Shown: positions 16,306-24,567, counted from the first letter of the stretch. The stretch is 36,066 bases of DNA from CAYYJS01 sp964472315 (GCA_964472315.1 CAYYJS010000034.1:1-36066), one strand, 5' to 3'. Translations and numbers: made by a program. The notes: generated from the sequence alone by a model not told the origin.

Positions 16306-17223
16306 ATGAGGGCTCTGGTTACGGGCGGCGGCGGTTTCATCGGGAGTCATATCGTCGAACACCTGCTTCGCGTCGACGGTACGACGGTTGCGGTGCTGGA
16401 CAATTTCAGCACGGGACGGCGATCGAATCTCGCCGGTTTCGACGTCGAGCTGATCGAGGGCGATCTGCGCGACCCGGCCGCCGTGGCCAAAGCCTGTCGC
16501 GGCGTGACGGATATCTTCCATCTGGCCGCGCTCGTCAGCGTCACCGAGAGCATGGAGAATCCCCAGGCCTGCGTGGACGTGAATGTCTCGGGGATGCTGA
16601 ACCTGATGCGCGCCGCGGCCGCCGCCGGCTGCCGGAAGATCGTGTTCTCGTCGAGCTGCGCCGTCTATGGCTCGCCCGAACGGCTACCGGTCGACGAGAC
16701 CACCCCCGTGGACCCGCTGAGCCCCTACGCCCTGACGAAGTACGACGGCGAGAGACTGCTCGCCACCTTCGCCCAGGCCTGGGGCCTGCAATACGGCATC
16801 CTGCGCTACTTCAACGTGTATGGCCCGCGCCAGAGTCCAAAGTCGCAGTACGCCGCGGCCATACCCATTTTCGCCGAACGCGCCCTCGCGGGGAAGCCGC
16901 TGACCATCTACGGCGACGGCCGGCAGACACGTGACTTCGTGTTCGTCAAGGACGTCGTCCAGGCCAACGTGCGCCTCATGCGCGGCGACGCCACCGGCCC
17001 CCTCAACGTCGGCACCGGCGCGAACGTCACGATCCGCGAACTCGCGGAAACCATCGTGTCCGCCGCCGGGTCATCCTCGCCGATCCTGCATGCCCCGTCG
17101 CGCGACGGCGAGGTGCGCGATTCGCGCGCGGATATCGGCCGCTTCCGGGCCATCGGTTTCGAACCGCAAGTGGCGCTGGCCGACGGACTGGCCATGACGC
17201 TGGCGGAGATGCGCGGCCGGTAG
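16306..17223 (+). CDS. NAD-dependent sugar-nucleotide epimerase/dehydratase (UDP-glucose 4-epimerase-like)
   Basis: This 305-residue protein is an extended short-chain dehydrogenase. It has the NAD-binding GGGGFIGSH motif at residues 7-15, a nucleotide-contacting DNFSTGRRSN, the catalytic serine segment FSSSCAVYGS (Ser115-117), and the Tyr141-x3-Lys145 pair in SPYALTKYDGE. The YFNVYGPRQSP and YGDGRQTRDFVFVKDVV segments are typical of the UDP-glucose/UDP-N-acetylglucosamine 4-epimerase group. It probably makes a sugar nucleotide for envelope polysaccharide in the cytoplasm; the exact substrate cannot be read from sequence. I chose ATG at 16306 because GGGAGG lies 7 bases before it; ATG at 16300 would be too close. 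It stands alone, divergent from gspF and convergent with the response regulator. Confidence 0.88.
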   Translation: MRALVTGGGGFIGSHIVEHLLRVDGTTVAVLDNFSTGRRSNLAGFDVELIEGDLRDPAAVAKACRGVTDIFHLAALVSVTESMENPQACVDVNVSGMLNLMRAAAAAGCRKIVFSSSCAVYGSPERLPVDETTPVDPLSPYALTKYDGERLLATFAQAWGLQYGILRYFNVYGPRQSPKSQYAAAIPIFAERALAGKPLTIYGDGRQTRDFVFVKDVVQANVRLMRGDATGPLNVGTGANVTIRELAETIVSAAGSSSPILHAPSRDGEVRDSRADIGRFRAIGFEPQVALADGLAMTLAEMRGR

Positions 17224-17251
17224 CCGGACGGGAACGCCCCAGGCCCGGCGC

Positions 17252-17971
17252 CTACGACGCGTCCAGCCGGTAGCCCACCTTCGGGACGGTGGCGATGCGG
17301 ACCGCGCGCCGCGCGCCGCCGGCCGCGAGCTTCTTGCGCAGGCTGGCGACGACGTTGTCGACCGTGCGCGCGGTCCCTTCGTAGTCCCATCCCCAGACGC
17401 GATCCAGGATCGTCGCGCGCGTAAACACCTGTTCCCGCGATTCGGCCAGCAGACACAGCAGGTCGAACTCCTTGGCGGACAGGTCGACCGGCCGGCCACG
17501 CACGCACAGCCGCCGGGCTGCACGATCCACGACCACGTCGCCGAAGGTCAGGGCAGGCAACGTTTCGCGCCGCACGGCCTGACGCCGCAGCAGGACTTTC
17601 ACGCGCGCAAGCAACTCGGCCAGGTCGAAGGGTTTCGCGAGGTAGTCGTCCGCGCCGAGATTCAGCCCGGCGACCTTGTCCGGCGTCGTGTCCCGCGCGG
17701 ACAGGATCAGCACCGGCACGGTTTCGCCGCGCTTGCGCAGTTCCCGCAGGATATCCAGCCCGCCGCAGCCCGGCAACATGAGGTCGAGAACGATCAGATC
17801 GGGCCGCTCGTCGAACGCCAGACGCATGCCGCTCTCGCCATCCGGCGCGCCGACCACGGCATAGCCGTGCATCCGCAGGTTCAGCGCCACACCTTCGCGC
17901 AGGGCGCGGTTGTCCTCGACGAGCAGGATCGTTTCGCACGGCGGATCGTTAGCGGCGCGACTGGCGCTCAT
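17252..17971 (-). CDS. OmpR/PhoB-family response regulator
   Basis: This is a 239-residue protein. The receiver domain has the acidic pair Glu19-Asp20, the phospho-acceptor Asp63 (VLDLMLPG), Ser91 and Lys113 (AKPFDLAELLARV). The C-terminal winged-helix domain has LSAKEFDLLCLLAESREQVFTR and ends with TVDNVVASLRKKL and TVPKVGYRL, all diagnostic of the OmpR/PhoB class. It would bind direct repeats in DNA when phosphorylated by the kinase encoded just upstream. ATG at 17971 has GGAGG 6 bases before it and overlaps the kinase gene's end by 23 bases. The target stimulus is unknown. A direct repeat suitable for such a regulator lies at 20738-20756. Confidence 0.92.
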   Translation of the reverse strand: MSASRAANDPPCETILLVEDNRALREGVALNLRMHGYAVVGAPDGESGMRLAFDERPDLIVLDLMLPGCGGLDILRELRKRGETVPVLILSARDTTPDKVAGLNLGADDYLAKPFDLAELLARVKVLLRRQAVRRETLPALTFGDVVVDRAARRLCVRGRPVDLSAKEFDLLCLLAESREQVFTRATILDRVWGWDYEGTARTVDNVVASLRKKLAAGGARRAVRIATVPKVGYRLDAS

Positions 17972-18881
17972 GCGGTTCCTCCACCGGCGGCAGCCATACC
18001 GTAAAGGTCGCGCCCTCGCCGGGCCGGCTGTCCACGTCAATACGGCCGCCGTGCCGGTCCACGAGGTGCCGTGTGATCGCCAGGCCCAGGCCGATCCCCC
18101 CGGCATGCCCGCCCGCATGGGCCCGGCGGAACGGATCGAAGACGCGCCGGATATCGGCCGGCGCGATGCCCGCCCCGTTGTCGCGCACGGCGATCGTCAC
18201 GCCGTCAGCCGTATCGCGCGCGTCCACGGCGATGCGCTTGTCGTCGCCGGTGTACTTGTACGCATTCGTCAGCAGGTTCAGCACGACGCCGCTCACGGCC
18301 TTGGGGTCATGGCAAACCCGACGGCGCGTATCCACGGTCGATGCGAACGTCAGACCGGCCGGCGACGCCAGCCGGCGGAAGCGGGCGACCGCATCGTCCA
18401 CGGCGGCGGCGACGGGCTGCGCGGTCATCTCCAGCGGCAGCATGTCTTTGGACGAGGCGCGCCAGGTCAGCACCTTGTCGAGGGTGTTGTCGAGCCATTC
18501 GGATTCGCGCACGATCGTCGCCAGGTAGTCGGCGGTCCGCGGCGGATCGCCGTTCAACGCGCCGGACGCCAGGGTCTGCGCATACAGACGGATGACGCTG
18601 AGCGGCGTACGCAGCTCATGGCTCACATTCGCCAGGAAGTCGCCCTGCAGGCGCGCCAGGTAAGCCTTGCGCGCCGTGAGCACCACGGCGATCACCGCGC
18701 TGCCGGCCGCGGCGACGGCAAAACAAATGACCAGAACGCCCGTCACGATCCCGCCGGCGTCGCGGGCGAGGAACAGCGCGACGATGCCCACCGCGGTGGC
18801 CATCATCACCGGCAGCAGCACCCCGGCGGCGATCAGAACGATCACGCCTGTCAGGTCCAAGTTCAGCCGGATGCGTTTCAT
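17949..18881 (-). CDS. Sensor histidine kinase with two close membrane helices and no periplasmic domain
   Basis: This is a 310-residue protein. Two transmembrane helices (about 11-37 and 44-69) are joined by only a few residues (LARDAGG), so nothing sizeable extends outside the membrane. The H box is FLANVSHELRTPLSVI with phospho-acceptor His88. An N box (LNLLTNAYKYTGDDKRI), a G1 box (DNGAGIAP), FDPFRRA and a G2 box (GIGLGLAIT) complete a standard HATPase domain. No HAMP or PAS domain is visible. This layout matches intramembrane-sensing kinases, which respond to the membrane or to a partner protein. I favour the start at 18881 (MKRIRLNLD), although the GGAGG there is 11 bases away and ATG at 18899 is possible. 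It is co-transcribed with the response regulator. Confidence 0.88.
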   Translation of the reverse strand: MKRIRLNLDLTGVIVLIAAGVLLPVMMATAVGIVALFLARDAGGIVTGVLVICFAVAAAGSAVIAVVLTARKAYLARLQGDFLANVSHELRTPLSVIRLYAQTLASGALNGDPPRTADYLATIVRESEWLDNTLDKVLTWRASSKDMLPLEMTAQPVAAAVDDAVARFRRLASPAGLTFASTVDTRRRVCHDPKAVSGVVLNLLTNAYKYTGDDKRIAVDARDTADGVTIAVRDNGAGIAPADIRRVFDPFRRAHAGGHAGGIGLGLAITRHLVDRHGGRIDVDSRPGEGATFTVWLPPVEEPHERQSRR

Positions 18882-18907
18882 GGCGCGTCCGGCCTCCATT
18901 GCGCATT

Positions 18908-18976
18908 GACTCGCTTCGCTTGCCAATGCCGGGCGGAAACAGCCTGCCACCGTGCCGTTGGCGAGCGAAGCGAGTC
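18908..18976. repeat. 19-base inverted repeat in the kinase leader
   Basis: GACTCGCTTCGCTTGCCAA (18908-18926) and TTGGCGAGCGAAGCGAGTC (18958-18976) are inverted copies with one mismatch, separated by 31 bases. They lie 27-95 bases upstream of the kinase start. In RNA this would form a long stem close to the ribosome site. Confidence 0.75.
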
Positions 18977-19182
18977 GACGCTCATCCGAATCGGACTCAT
19001 CGATCTAACACCCTCCGTTCCATCGTCATTGTTCGTCGTCTGCACGCTCCGAACCTGCCCGCCGCGTCGGTCGCGGCCGTCCTGCCAAGCCGCGGGCAGT
19101 CAGGCATAAGACAGCCGGAAAGTAACACGATTCACGGCAAGAGACGAGGACGGATTCCGGAGCGACCAAGTCCGGGGTGTGT

Positions 19183-19206
19183 GACGGAACGAAGCGACGT
19201 CCCGTC
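19183..19206. repeat. Hairpin just past the radical SAM gene end
   Basis: GACGGAAC (19183-19190) and GTCCCGTC (19199-19206) pair with one mismatch around an 8-base loop. It begins three bases after the stop codon of the minus-strand radical SAM gene. No T-run follows, so intrinsic termination is uncertain. Confidence 0.45.
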
Positions 19207-19209
19207 CCT

Positions 19210-20688
19210 CTACCGCACGTGCAGTTGACAGACCTTGCGGAAGTGGTACCCGGAAATCGCGAGCGTCACGGCCAGCGAGAGGAGGGCGGGACGGCGGAAC
19301 GACGTCCAGAGCAGGAGCTTCCAATACTGGAACCGCTCCCGTCCGCGGATGCCAAGGAGGAAGATCGAACGTCCGAACGCCAGCAGGTCCTCGCGCGTCA
19401 GCGGAGACCTGACCCGAGGCACGCGATACTCGCGCAGGAGCGTGCGGATACGCTGGTAGTAGTGCCGCGGCGCATAGATGTGGTCAAGAATCTCGTGGTA
19501 CCCCTCGCGCAACCGGGTCAGTTCCATGATCGGCCGGATATTGGTGGTGCCTTCGACGTTGTCGCCGGACGCCAGCCCCACGAGCCGGCCGGCATCCGCC
19601 ATGCGCTGATGGAGCCGCGTGCCTTTGGGCGCCTGCAGCAGGCCGACCATGGCGGTCACGATGCCGCTTTTCTGGATGAACTCGATCTGGCGGCGGAACA
19701 CCGACGGTTTGTCGCTGTCGAAGCCGACGATGAATCCGCCCTGCACCTGCAATCCGGCGCGTTGGATCCGCTTGACGTCCGCCACAAGGTCGCGGTTGAC
19801 GTTCTGCTTCTTGCTGCACTCGGCCAACGACGTCTCGTCAGGGGTCTCGATCCCGACGAAGACGGTGTCGAAACCGGCATCGACCATCAGGGCCATCAGC
19901 TCGGCATCGTCCGCCAGGTCGATCGACGCCTCCGTCTGGAATGTGACGCCGGGCTTGTCCCGCCGCCAGTCGCCCAAGGCCGGCAGGAGGTCAGCCTTGA
20001 GATGCCGCTTGTTGCCGATGAAGTTGTCGTCGACGAAGAACACGCGTCCGTGCCAGCCGTACGCATGCAGCGCATCGAGCTCGCCAAGCACCTGCGCCGT
20101 GGTCTTGGTCCGGACCTTGCGTCCAAGCAGAGACGTGATGTTGCAGAAGTCGCAGTTGAACGGACAGCCGCGCGAATACTGGATGGCCATCGCGTGGTAC
20201 GGCTTCAGGTCGAGCAGTTCCCACCGCGGGGACGGCGTCCGGGCCATGTCGGCATGCCCATCGGTATCGTAGACACGCTTCGCCCGGTCGGCCGCCAGGT
20301 CGGCCAGGAACCGCGGCAGCGTCAACTCGGCTTCGTTAAGCACGAGGTGATCGACCTCGCCGAACACCTCGGGCTCCATCGTGAACAATGGCCCGCCGGC
20401 GACGACCGGCAGCCCGAAGGCCTTGCAGCGCGCGATCAACCGCTGCGCCGAAGCCTTCTGAACCGTCATGCCGCCGATGAACGCGTAGTCCGCCCAAGCC
20501 AGGTCCTGCTCGTGCAGCTTTCCGACGTTCAGATCAACCAGCCGTTTGCCCCAATCCTCCGGCAGCAGACCGGCAACGGTCAGCAACCCCAGCGGCGGAA
20601 ACGTCGCCTTCTTGCCGACAAACCGCAGCGCGTGCTTGTAGCTCCAGAAGGTGTCGGGGAACTCGGGATACAGCAGTAGAATATTCAT
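19210..20688 (-). CDS. Cobalamin-binding radical SAM protein with DUF4070-like C-terminus
   Basis: This is a 492-residue protein. Residues 1 to about 140 form a B12-binding Rossmann domain (MNILLLYPEFPDTFW, then VVAGGPLFTMEPE, then VLNEAELTLPRFL). The radical SAM domain carries CPFNCDFC (about 174-181), which holds the 4Fe-4S cluster. FVDDNFIGNK, TEASIDLADD, VFVGIETPDE and FIVGFDSD are further hallmarks. The rest resembles the DUF4070 family, which includes hopanoid methylases HpnP and HpnR as well as many uncharacterised proteins. Methylation of an unactivated carbon, perhaps in a lipid or ring compound, is a reasonable guess. No hopanoid gene is in this window. ATG at 20688 has AAGGAG 7 bases upstream. 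It lies 112 bases downstream of the SNF2 gene and has its own candidate promoter. Confidence 0.85.
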   Translation of the reverse strand: MNILLLYPEFPDTFWSYKHALRFVGKKATFPPLGLLTVAGLLPEDWGKRLVDLNVGKLHEQDLAWADYAFIGGMTVQKASAQRLIARCKAFGLPVVAGGPLFTMEPEVFGEVDHLVLNEAELTLPRFLADLAADRAKRVYDTDGHADMARTPSPRWELLDLKPYHAMAIQYSRGCPFNCDFCNITSLLGRKVRTKTTAQVLGELDALHAYGWHGRVFFVDDNFIGNKRHLKADLLPALGDWRRDKPGVTFQTEASIDLADDAELMALMVDAGFDTVFVGIETPDETSLAECSKKQNVNRDLVADVKRIQRAGLQVQGGFIVGFDSDKPSVFRRQIEFIQKSGIVTAMVGLLQAPKGTRLHQRMADAGRLVGLASGDNVEGTTNIRPIMELTRLREGYHEILDHIYAPRHYYQRIRTLLREYRVPRVRSPLTREDLLAFGRSIFLLGIRGRERFQYWKLLLWTSFRRPALLSLAVTLAISGYHFRKVCQLHVR

Positions 20689-20722
20689 GGGGCGACTCCT
20701 TTCGTCTTCCAACGTCGCCCGC

Positions 20723-20756
20723 AGAATAAGTGCGCTGTGTCACGGTTTTGTCACGG
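20723..20756 (-). promoter_or_regulatory. Direct-repeat operator and -10 element before the radical SAM gene
   Basis: On the plus strand TGTCACGG-TTT-TGTCACGG occupies 20738-20756: two identical 8-base units with an 11-base period. On the minus strand the inner unit ends 9 bases before TATTCT (20728-20723), which is a good -10, while the -35 position is poor. An 11-base direct repeat replacing the -35 is how PhoB/OmpR-type activators are arranged. The unit also resembles the TGTCA core of the Pho box, but in the opposite orientation to the gene. Confidence 0.5.
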
Positions 20757-20800
20757 CATCGGAAAAATCAGAAGTAGTACGACGCGTCGCGTTGGTCGCG

Positions 20801-23665
20801 CTAGCGTTCGCCGACCGGCGCGAGCAGCATGTCGAGGTCTTCCTCGGTAAAGGTCAGCGTCTCGGCGGTCTTCCCCTCGATGAGCTGCATCAGGGAGCGC
20901 TTCTTCTCCTGAAGTTCGAGCATGCGTTCCTCGATCGTGCCGGATGTGACCAGCTTGTAGACGAACACCGGCTTGTCCTGTCCGATGCGGTGCGCGCGGT
21001 CGGTGGCCTGGGTTTCGACGGCGGGGTTCCACCACGGATCGTAATGGATCACCGTGTCCGCGGCCGTCAGATTGATGCCCGTGCCGCCCGCCTTGAGGCT
21101 GATCAGAAACAGCGGAATGTCACCGGTCTGAAAGGCGCGCACCGGCGTATCACGGTCGCGCGTCGATCCCCGCAACTCCACGTACGGGATACCCAGGCCG
21201 TCGACCAGTTCCCGGATCAGGTCGAGCATGCTCGTGAACTGTGAGAAGAGCAGAATCCGCCGGCCTTCCTCGACCATCTCGGGCAGCATTTCGCTCAGTA
21301 GTTTGAGCTTCGCGGAGTCATCCGGCAGCGTGTAGGCGCGACGGCGGTCGCGCAGTCGCGGGTCGCAGCAGGTCTGCCGCAGCTTGAGCAAGGCATCGAG
21401 AATGACGATGCGGGACCGCGCCAGCCCCTTGTCGGCCATCTCCTCGCGGACACGGGCCGTCATCGCCACGCGGATCGTCTGGTAGATGTCCGCCTGCACA
21501 TCGCTCAGCGGCACCGCCCGCACCATCTCGGTCTTCGGCGGAAGCTCGGCAGCCACCCGGTCTTTCGTGCGCCGCAGGGACAACGGCCGTATCCGCCGCT
21601 GCAGCACGCCCCGTACGATCGGATGCGCCTCGTCCTCGATCGGACGCCGGAAGACACGCTGAAAAACCAGCTCCGTCCCGAGAAAGCCCGGCAGCGCGAA
21701 GTTGAACAACGACCATAGCTCGCCGAGATGGTTCTCGACCGGCGTACCGGTCAGGCACAGTCGCAACCGGGCATTGAGCGCGCAGGCCACACCGGTCACC
21801 TGCGCGGCGGGGTTCTTGATCGCCTGCGCCTCGTCCAGAATCGCCACCGCGAACACCTGTCGCGCGTAGACCGCCTGATCGCGCCGCAACAGCGCGTAGC
21901 TGGTGACGACGACATCGGTATCGGTGAAGTCGTCCATGGCGGCGTGCCGGTCGGGCCCATGGAGCACGCGAACCCGAAGCCCGGGCGCGAACCGCTGCAA
22001 CTCCCGTCGCCAGTTCGGCAGGACGCTGGTGGGCCCCACGACCAGCGCCGGCAAATCCAGCCGCCCGGCGTTCTTTTCCCGCTGGAGGAGCGCGATGGCC
22101 TGCACCGTCTTGCCGAGACCCATGTCGTCGGCCAGAATGCCGCCGAGTCCTTGGTCGCGCAGAAACGACAGCCAGCCCAGCCCATATTCCTGATAGGGCC
22201 GCAGTTCCACCGCCATACCCGCCGGCGCGGGCATCGGCGCGATGTCGAGCGCGCCGGCCACCGATCGCACGAGCGCCCGGATCGCGGGTGGCGGCTGCCA
22301 CCCTCCCGTACACCGGGCAACCGCCAACTCGGCCGCGCGCCACTCGTCGACACGCAGCCGGTTCGTCTTGTCCAACGGGTCCTCGCCGTAGAGCTCGAAC
22401 AGCCCCAGCACCATGGCCAGCATCCGTTCGCCGGGAATCAGCGCGACGCATGTGTCGGTCGGCACCGGCACGGTCGTCCCCGTCAGCGCCTCCTCGAACC
22501 GGTTCTGCGACCAGCCGCGACATTCCCGCAGGAACCGGTACAGGAAGGGCAGCAGATTCACCTGCCGGCCATCGACACGGATGCCGGTCTCGAACGTCAT
22601 CCAGCCCTTTCCTGAAGCATCGAAATCCGTGTACCAGTCCTCGTCGCCGGGCGCCACGAGCGCACAGCCCCGGTCGTGGCGAATCCGCCAGCCGTCGCCG
22701 GCCAGATCGGGCAACAGGCTCTGATGCACCTGCGTCCACGTGACGCCGGAGACGGGCGACAACGTCAGCGCGGCGCGCTTCTCGGCGGCGGCGAACAGGT
22801 CCCCGGCCGCCGCGTCGCACGGCACGAAGCCGTAGTCCGCCAGGCGCCCGGCGGCGGCCATTTCCACGACGGGATTGCGCCCCATGTCGTACAAGACGTT
22901 TTCATGCACGTACCGCACACGTTCGCCGGCATCGCCGGCCGCGATTTCACGCGCCCCGTAAAGGAACGCCAACGACACGAACAGCGTGGCGCCGCCCCCG
23001 GTTCCGTCGCGGCGCACCGTCAGCACGGGGGCGGGCGTGGCGTCGTCGATGCGCGTCTCGGGCAAGTGCGCGGGGGGCGGCACCGCTACCCGCGGGTACT
23101 GTCGCGTCAGCCGTTCGATGTAAATCGCGCAGGCATCCGCGTCCATCGGCACGGTCATCTGCCAGGCATGGGCCAGTTCGTCGGGAAACGGCGTCACCAA
23201 CCGATGACAGGCCATGCGGGCTTCGGCGACCGCCACCGGCGGCGCGCAGGGTAGCACGTCGGGATCGCCCTCAACCTCGAATACGGGTTTCCATCTTCCC
23301 GTGTCGGCCGCGATACGCCACCGGGGTTTGGCCCGCACCGGCTTGCCCCACCGCAGCGCCTTGGCGGCGCCGGGAAACAGGTAGCACCGGCCGGTTTCGA
23401 TCATGTCGCTTAAGACCGTGAAGGCATCACGGCCGGCGAAAGACACCTCGTGAGCCCCGCGATTCCGATGCATCATGAGCTTCATCAGAATCCGGCGGTC
23501 CAGCGGCTTGAGTGTAATCGATGGCGGCGGCGCCTTGAGGAGCATCGCGATGTCGCGGGGAAAACGATCGCGGCCCAACGGCGCGCCCTGTCGCCCGCCG
23601 ACTTCGACCGTGTGGACCGTCAATCGCGCGGATTCCCGGTGATGAACAAGGTAAGCCAGGAACAT
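20801..23665 (-). CDS. SNF2-family ATPase/helicase
   Basis: This is a 954-residue protein. Residues 1 to about 470 form an N-terminal region with no motif I can name. The SNF2 ATPase core follows: LRPYQEYGLGWLSFL, Walker A DDMGLGKTVQAI (about 512), a DEAQ box LDEAQAIKN (about 610), LTGTPVENHLGELWSL, and the C-terminal helicase lobe with ILLFSQFTSMLDLI, SLKAGGTGINLTAAD and DRAHRIGQ (about 890). The DEAQ box is normal for bacterial HepA-like SNF2 proteins. These enzymes translocate on duplex DNA and remodel protein-DNA complexes such as stalled RNA polymerase. The precise role here is unknown. ATG at 23665 has GGAGG 8 bases upstream. It lies 89 bases downstream of the zinc-ribbon gene and is probably co-transcribed with it. 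Confidence 0.9.
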   Translation of the reverse strand: MFLAYLVHHRESARLTVHTVEVGGRQGAPLGRDRFPRDIAMLLKAPPPSITLKPLDRRILMKLMMHRNRGAHEVSFAGRDAFTVLSDMIETGRCYLFPGAAKALRWGKPVRAKPRWRIAADTGRWKPVFEVEGDPDVLPCAPPVAVAEARMACHRLVTPFPDELAHAWQMTVPMDADACAIYIERLTRQYPRVAVPPPAHLPETRIDDATPAPVLTVRRDGTGGGATLFVSLAFLYGAREIAAGDAGERVRYVHENVLYDMGRNPVVEMAAAGRLADYGFVPCDAAAGDLFAAAEKRAALTLSPVSGVTWTQVHQSLLPDLAGDGWRIRHDRGCALVAPGDEDWYTDFDASGKGWMTFETGIRVDGRQVNLLPFLYRFLRECRGWSQNRFEEALTGTTVPVPTDTCVALIPGERMLAMVLGLFELYGEDPLDKTNRLRVDEWRAAELAVARCTGGWQPPPAIRALVRSVAGALDIAPMPAPAGMAVELRPYQEYGLGWLSFLRDQGLGGILADDMGLGKTVQAIALLQREKNAGRLDLPALVVGPTSVLPNWRRELQRFAPGLRVRVLHGPDRHAAMDDFTDTDVVVTSYALLRRDQAVYARQVFAVAILDEAQAIKNPAAQVTGVACALNARLRLCLTGTPVENHLGELWSLFNFALPGFLGTELVFQRVFRRPIEDEAHPIVRGVLQRRIRPLSLRRTKDRVAAELPPKTEMVRAVPLSDVQADIYQTIRVAMTARVREEMADKGLARSRIVILDALLKLRQTCCDPRLRDRRRAYTLPDDSAKLKLLSEMLPEMVEEGRRILLFSQFTSMLDLIRELVDGLGIPYVELRGSTRDRDTPVRAFQTGDIPLFLISLKAGGTGINLTAADTVIHYDPWWNPAVETQATDRAHRIGQDKPVFVYKLVTSGTIEERMLELQEKKRSLMQLIEGKTAETLTFTEEDLDMLLAPVGER

Positions 23666-23754
23666 GACTCACGCCTCCGGCGGGAAACCCGGCTGATGGG
23701 CGCCATCGGCGGCGCGAACCGACCGGTCGGACGAGCCTCGCGTCCGGCAATCGC

Positions 23755-24255
23755 TCAAGCGGTGATTTTCGTCGGCGCCTCGGGCGCCTCGGGCGCCGGC
23801 ACGGAAGCAGGTTCGGGCGCCGCCGCGGACGCCCGACAAATGCCAACCAGCTCGCCAAGCGTCTTCGCGAGCGCGGCCAACTGCTCTTCGAGAAGCGTGG
23901 CACGCTCGATGATCTCGGCCGCACGGTAGATCGCGCCGGCCCGCGTCTTCTCGAGCGTGTCGCGACGGTCCTGCAGTTCCTCGATGTCGCACTCGAGATG
24001 CTTGATGCGGTATTCGGCCGCCGATAGGGACCGACGCAGGTTCAGAATCCGGACTTCCTGCTCCTCATCCGAACTGTCGATGTCGCCGATTTCCATGCCG
24101 TCCGGGATCGGCACCTGTACGTCCGACCCGCAGTCGGAGCACTTGATCGTCAAACCCGCCCCGCGATAGTCGATCGCCAGGCTCTTGCTGCAATAAGGAC
24201 AATCGAAAACGATGTCGGTGTCCTTAATGTCGTCGTCATGTGCCTCTTTGTCCAT
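23755..24255 (-). CDS. Zinc-ribbon and coiled-coil protein of unknown function
   Basis: This is a 166-residue protein. Cys19-x2-Cys22 (FDCPYCSKSL) and Cys39-x2-Cys42 (IKCSDCGSDV) form a zinc ribbon. After an acidic link (DIDSSDEEQE), residues about 62-135 are heptad-like and rich in Leu, Glu and Arg (YRIKHLECDIEELQDRRDTLE), predicting a coiled coil. The C-terminus is an Ala/Pro/Glu-rich tail. There is no signal peptide, so it should be cytoplasmic, perhaps as a dimer binding nucleic acid or protein. Similar zinc-ribbon proteins are often of unknown role. ATG at 24255 has GGAGAG 6 bases upstream. It lies between rpmB and the SNF2 gene on the same strand, so a link to nucleic-acid work is possible but only by association. 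Confidence 0.7.
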   Translation of the reverse strand: MDKEAHDDDIKDTDIVFDCPYCSKSLAIDYRGAGLTIKCSDCGSDVQVPIPDGMEIGDIDSSDEEQEVRILNLRRSLSAAEYRIKHLECDIEELQDRRDTLEKTRAGAIYRAAEIIERATLLEEQLAALAKTLGELVGICRASAAAPEPASVPAPEAPEAPTKITA

Positions 24256-24312
24256 GGCCGACTCTCCGACTTCCGACGCGACAATCGACGCCCCTTCGGG
24301 GAGGGGCTCAGG

Positions 24313-24540
24313 TCAGGCCTTGGTGACCTTCCCCTCGCGGATACATGCCGTACAGACGGTCCGGCGCAAGACCGTGCCGTTCTCGTTGACACGCACACGC
24401 TGCAGATTCGGCAGATAGCGACGGCGCGTCACACCGGTGACGTGCAGCCCGATGCCGCCCTTCTTCTTGGCCAAACCGTGCCGTACAATCCGACTCCCGG
24501 TTACCGGCCCTTTGCCGCACAATTCACAAATCTTCGACAT
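24313..24540 (-). CDS. rpmB: 50S ribosomal protein L28 (zinc-binding form)
   Basis: This 75-residue protein has the L28 signature: MSKICELCGKGPVTGSRIVR at the start, then LPNLQRVRV and a C-terminal TVCTACIREGKV. The CELC and CTAC pairs make it the cysteine-containing form of L28, which binds zinc; some genomes also carry a cysteine-free version for zinc shortage. L28 binds 23S rRNA in the large subunit. ATG at 24540 is chosen, with a GGAGGAACAGGTC stretch just before it; the longer in-frame extension to 24612 does not resemble L28. A candidate promoter lies directly upstream, so rpmB may be transcribed separately from the small gene before it. Confidence 0.95.
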   Translation of the reverse strand: MSKICELCGKGPVTGSRIVRHGLAKKKGGIGLHVTGVTRRRYLPNLQRVRVNENGTVLRRTVCTACIREGKVTKA

Positions 24541-24567
24541 GACCTGTTCCTCCGTAAAGCAGTTCAC

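Larger units (their letters stand above)
18882..19209. other. Non-coding gap upstream of the kinase gene
   Basis: These 328 bases contain no convincing gene. They hold a long inverted repeat (18908-18976), a short TCCGA-A-TCGGA palindrome near 18990, and a hairpin abutting the end of the radical SAM gene (19183-19206). Any promoter for the kinase/regulator pair should lie here, but I found no clear sigma-70 match. Confidence 0.6.

Noticed and set aside
14033..16309. Long plus-strand open frame of 758 codons opposite gspF and the first pseudopilin
   Set aside because: Its translation is full of His, Arg and Asp with no domain, and it lies antisense to well-supported genes with start sites. 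It is a by-product of high GC content.
19177..20679. Plus-strand open frame of 500 codons opposite the radical SAM gene
   Set aside because: The minus-strand frame holds the CxxxCxxC cluster motif and a placed ribosome site; the plus-strand product has no recognisable features.
20738..20756. A true Pho box controlling phosphate genes
   Set aside because: The TGTCA cores and 11-base period fit, but the orientation is opposite to the only gene it could serve, and the alkaline phosphatase gene has no such box upstream.
21826..21840. DEAQ instead of DEAH in the SNF2 ATPase as an inactivating change
   Set aside because: DEAQ is the usual form in bacterial HepA-like SNF2 proteins, and Walker A and motif VI are intact.
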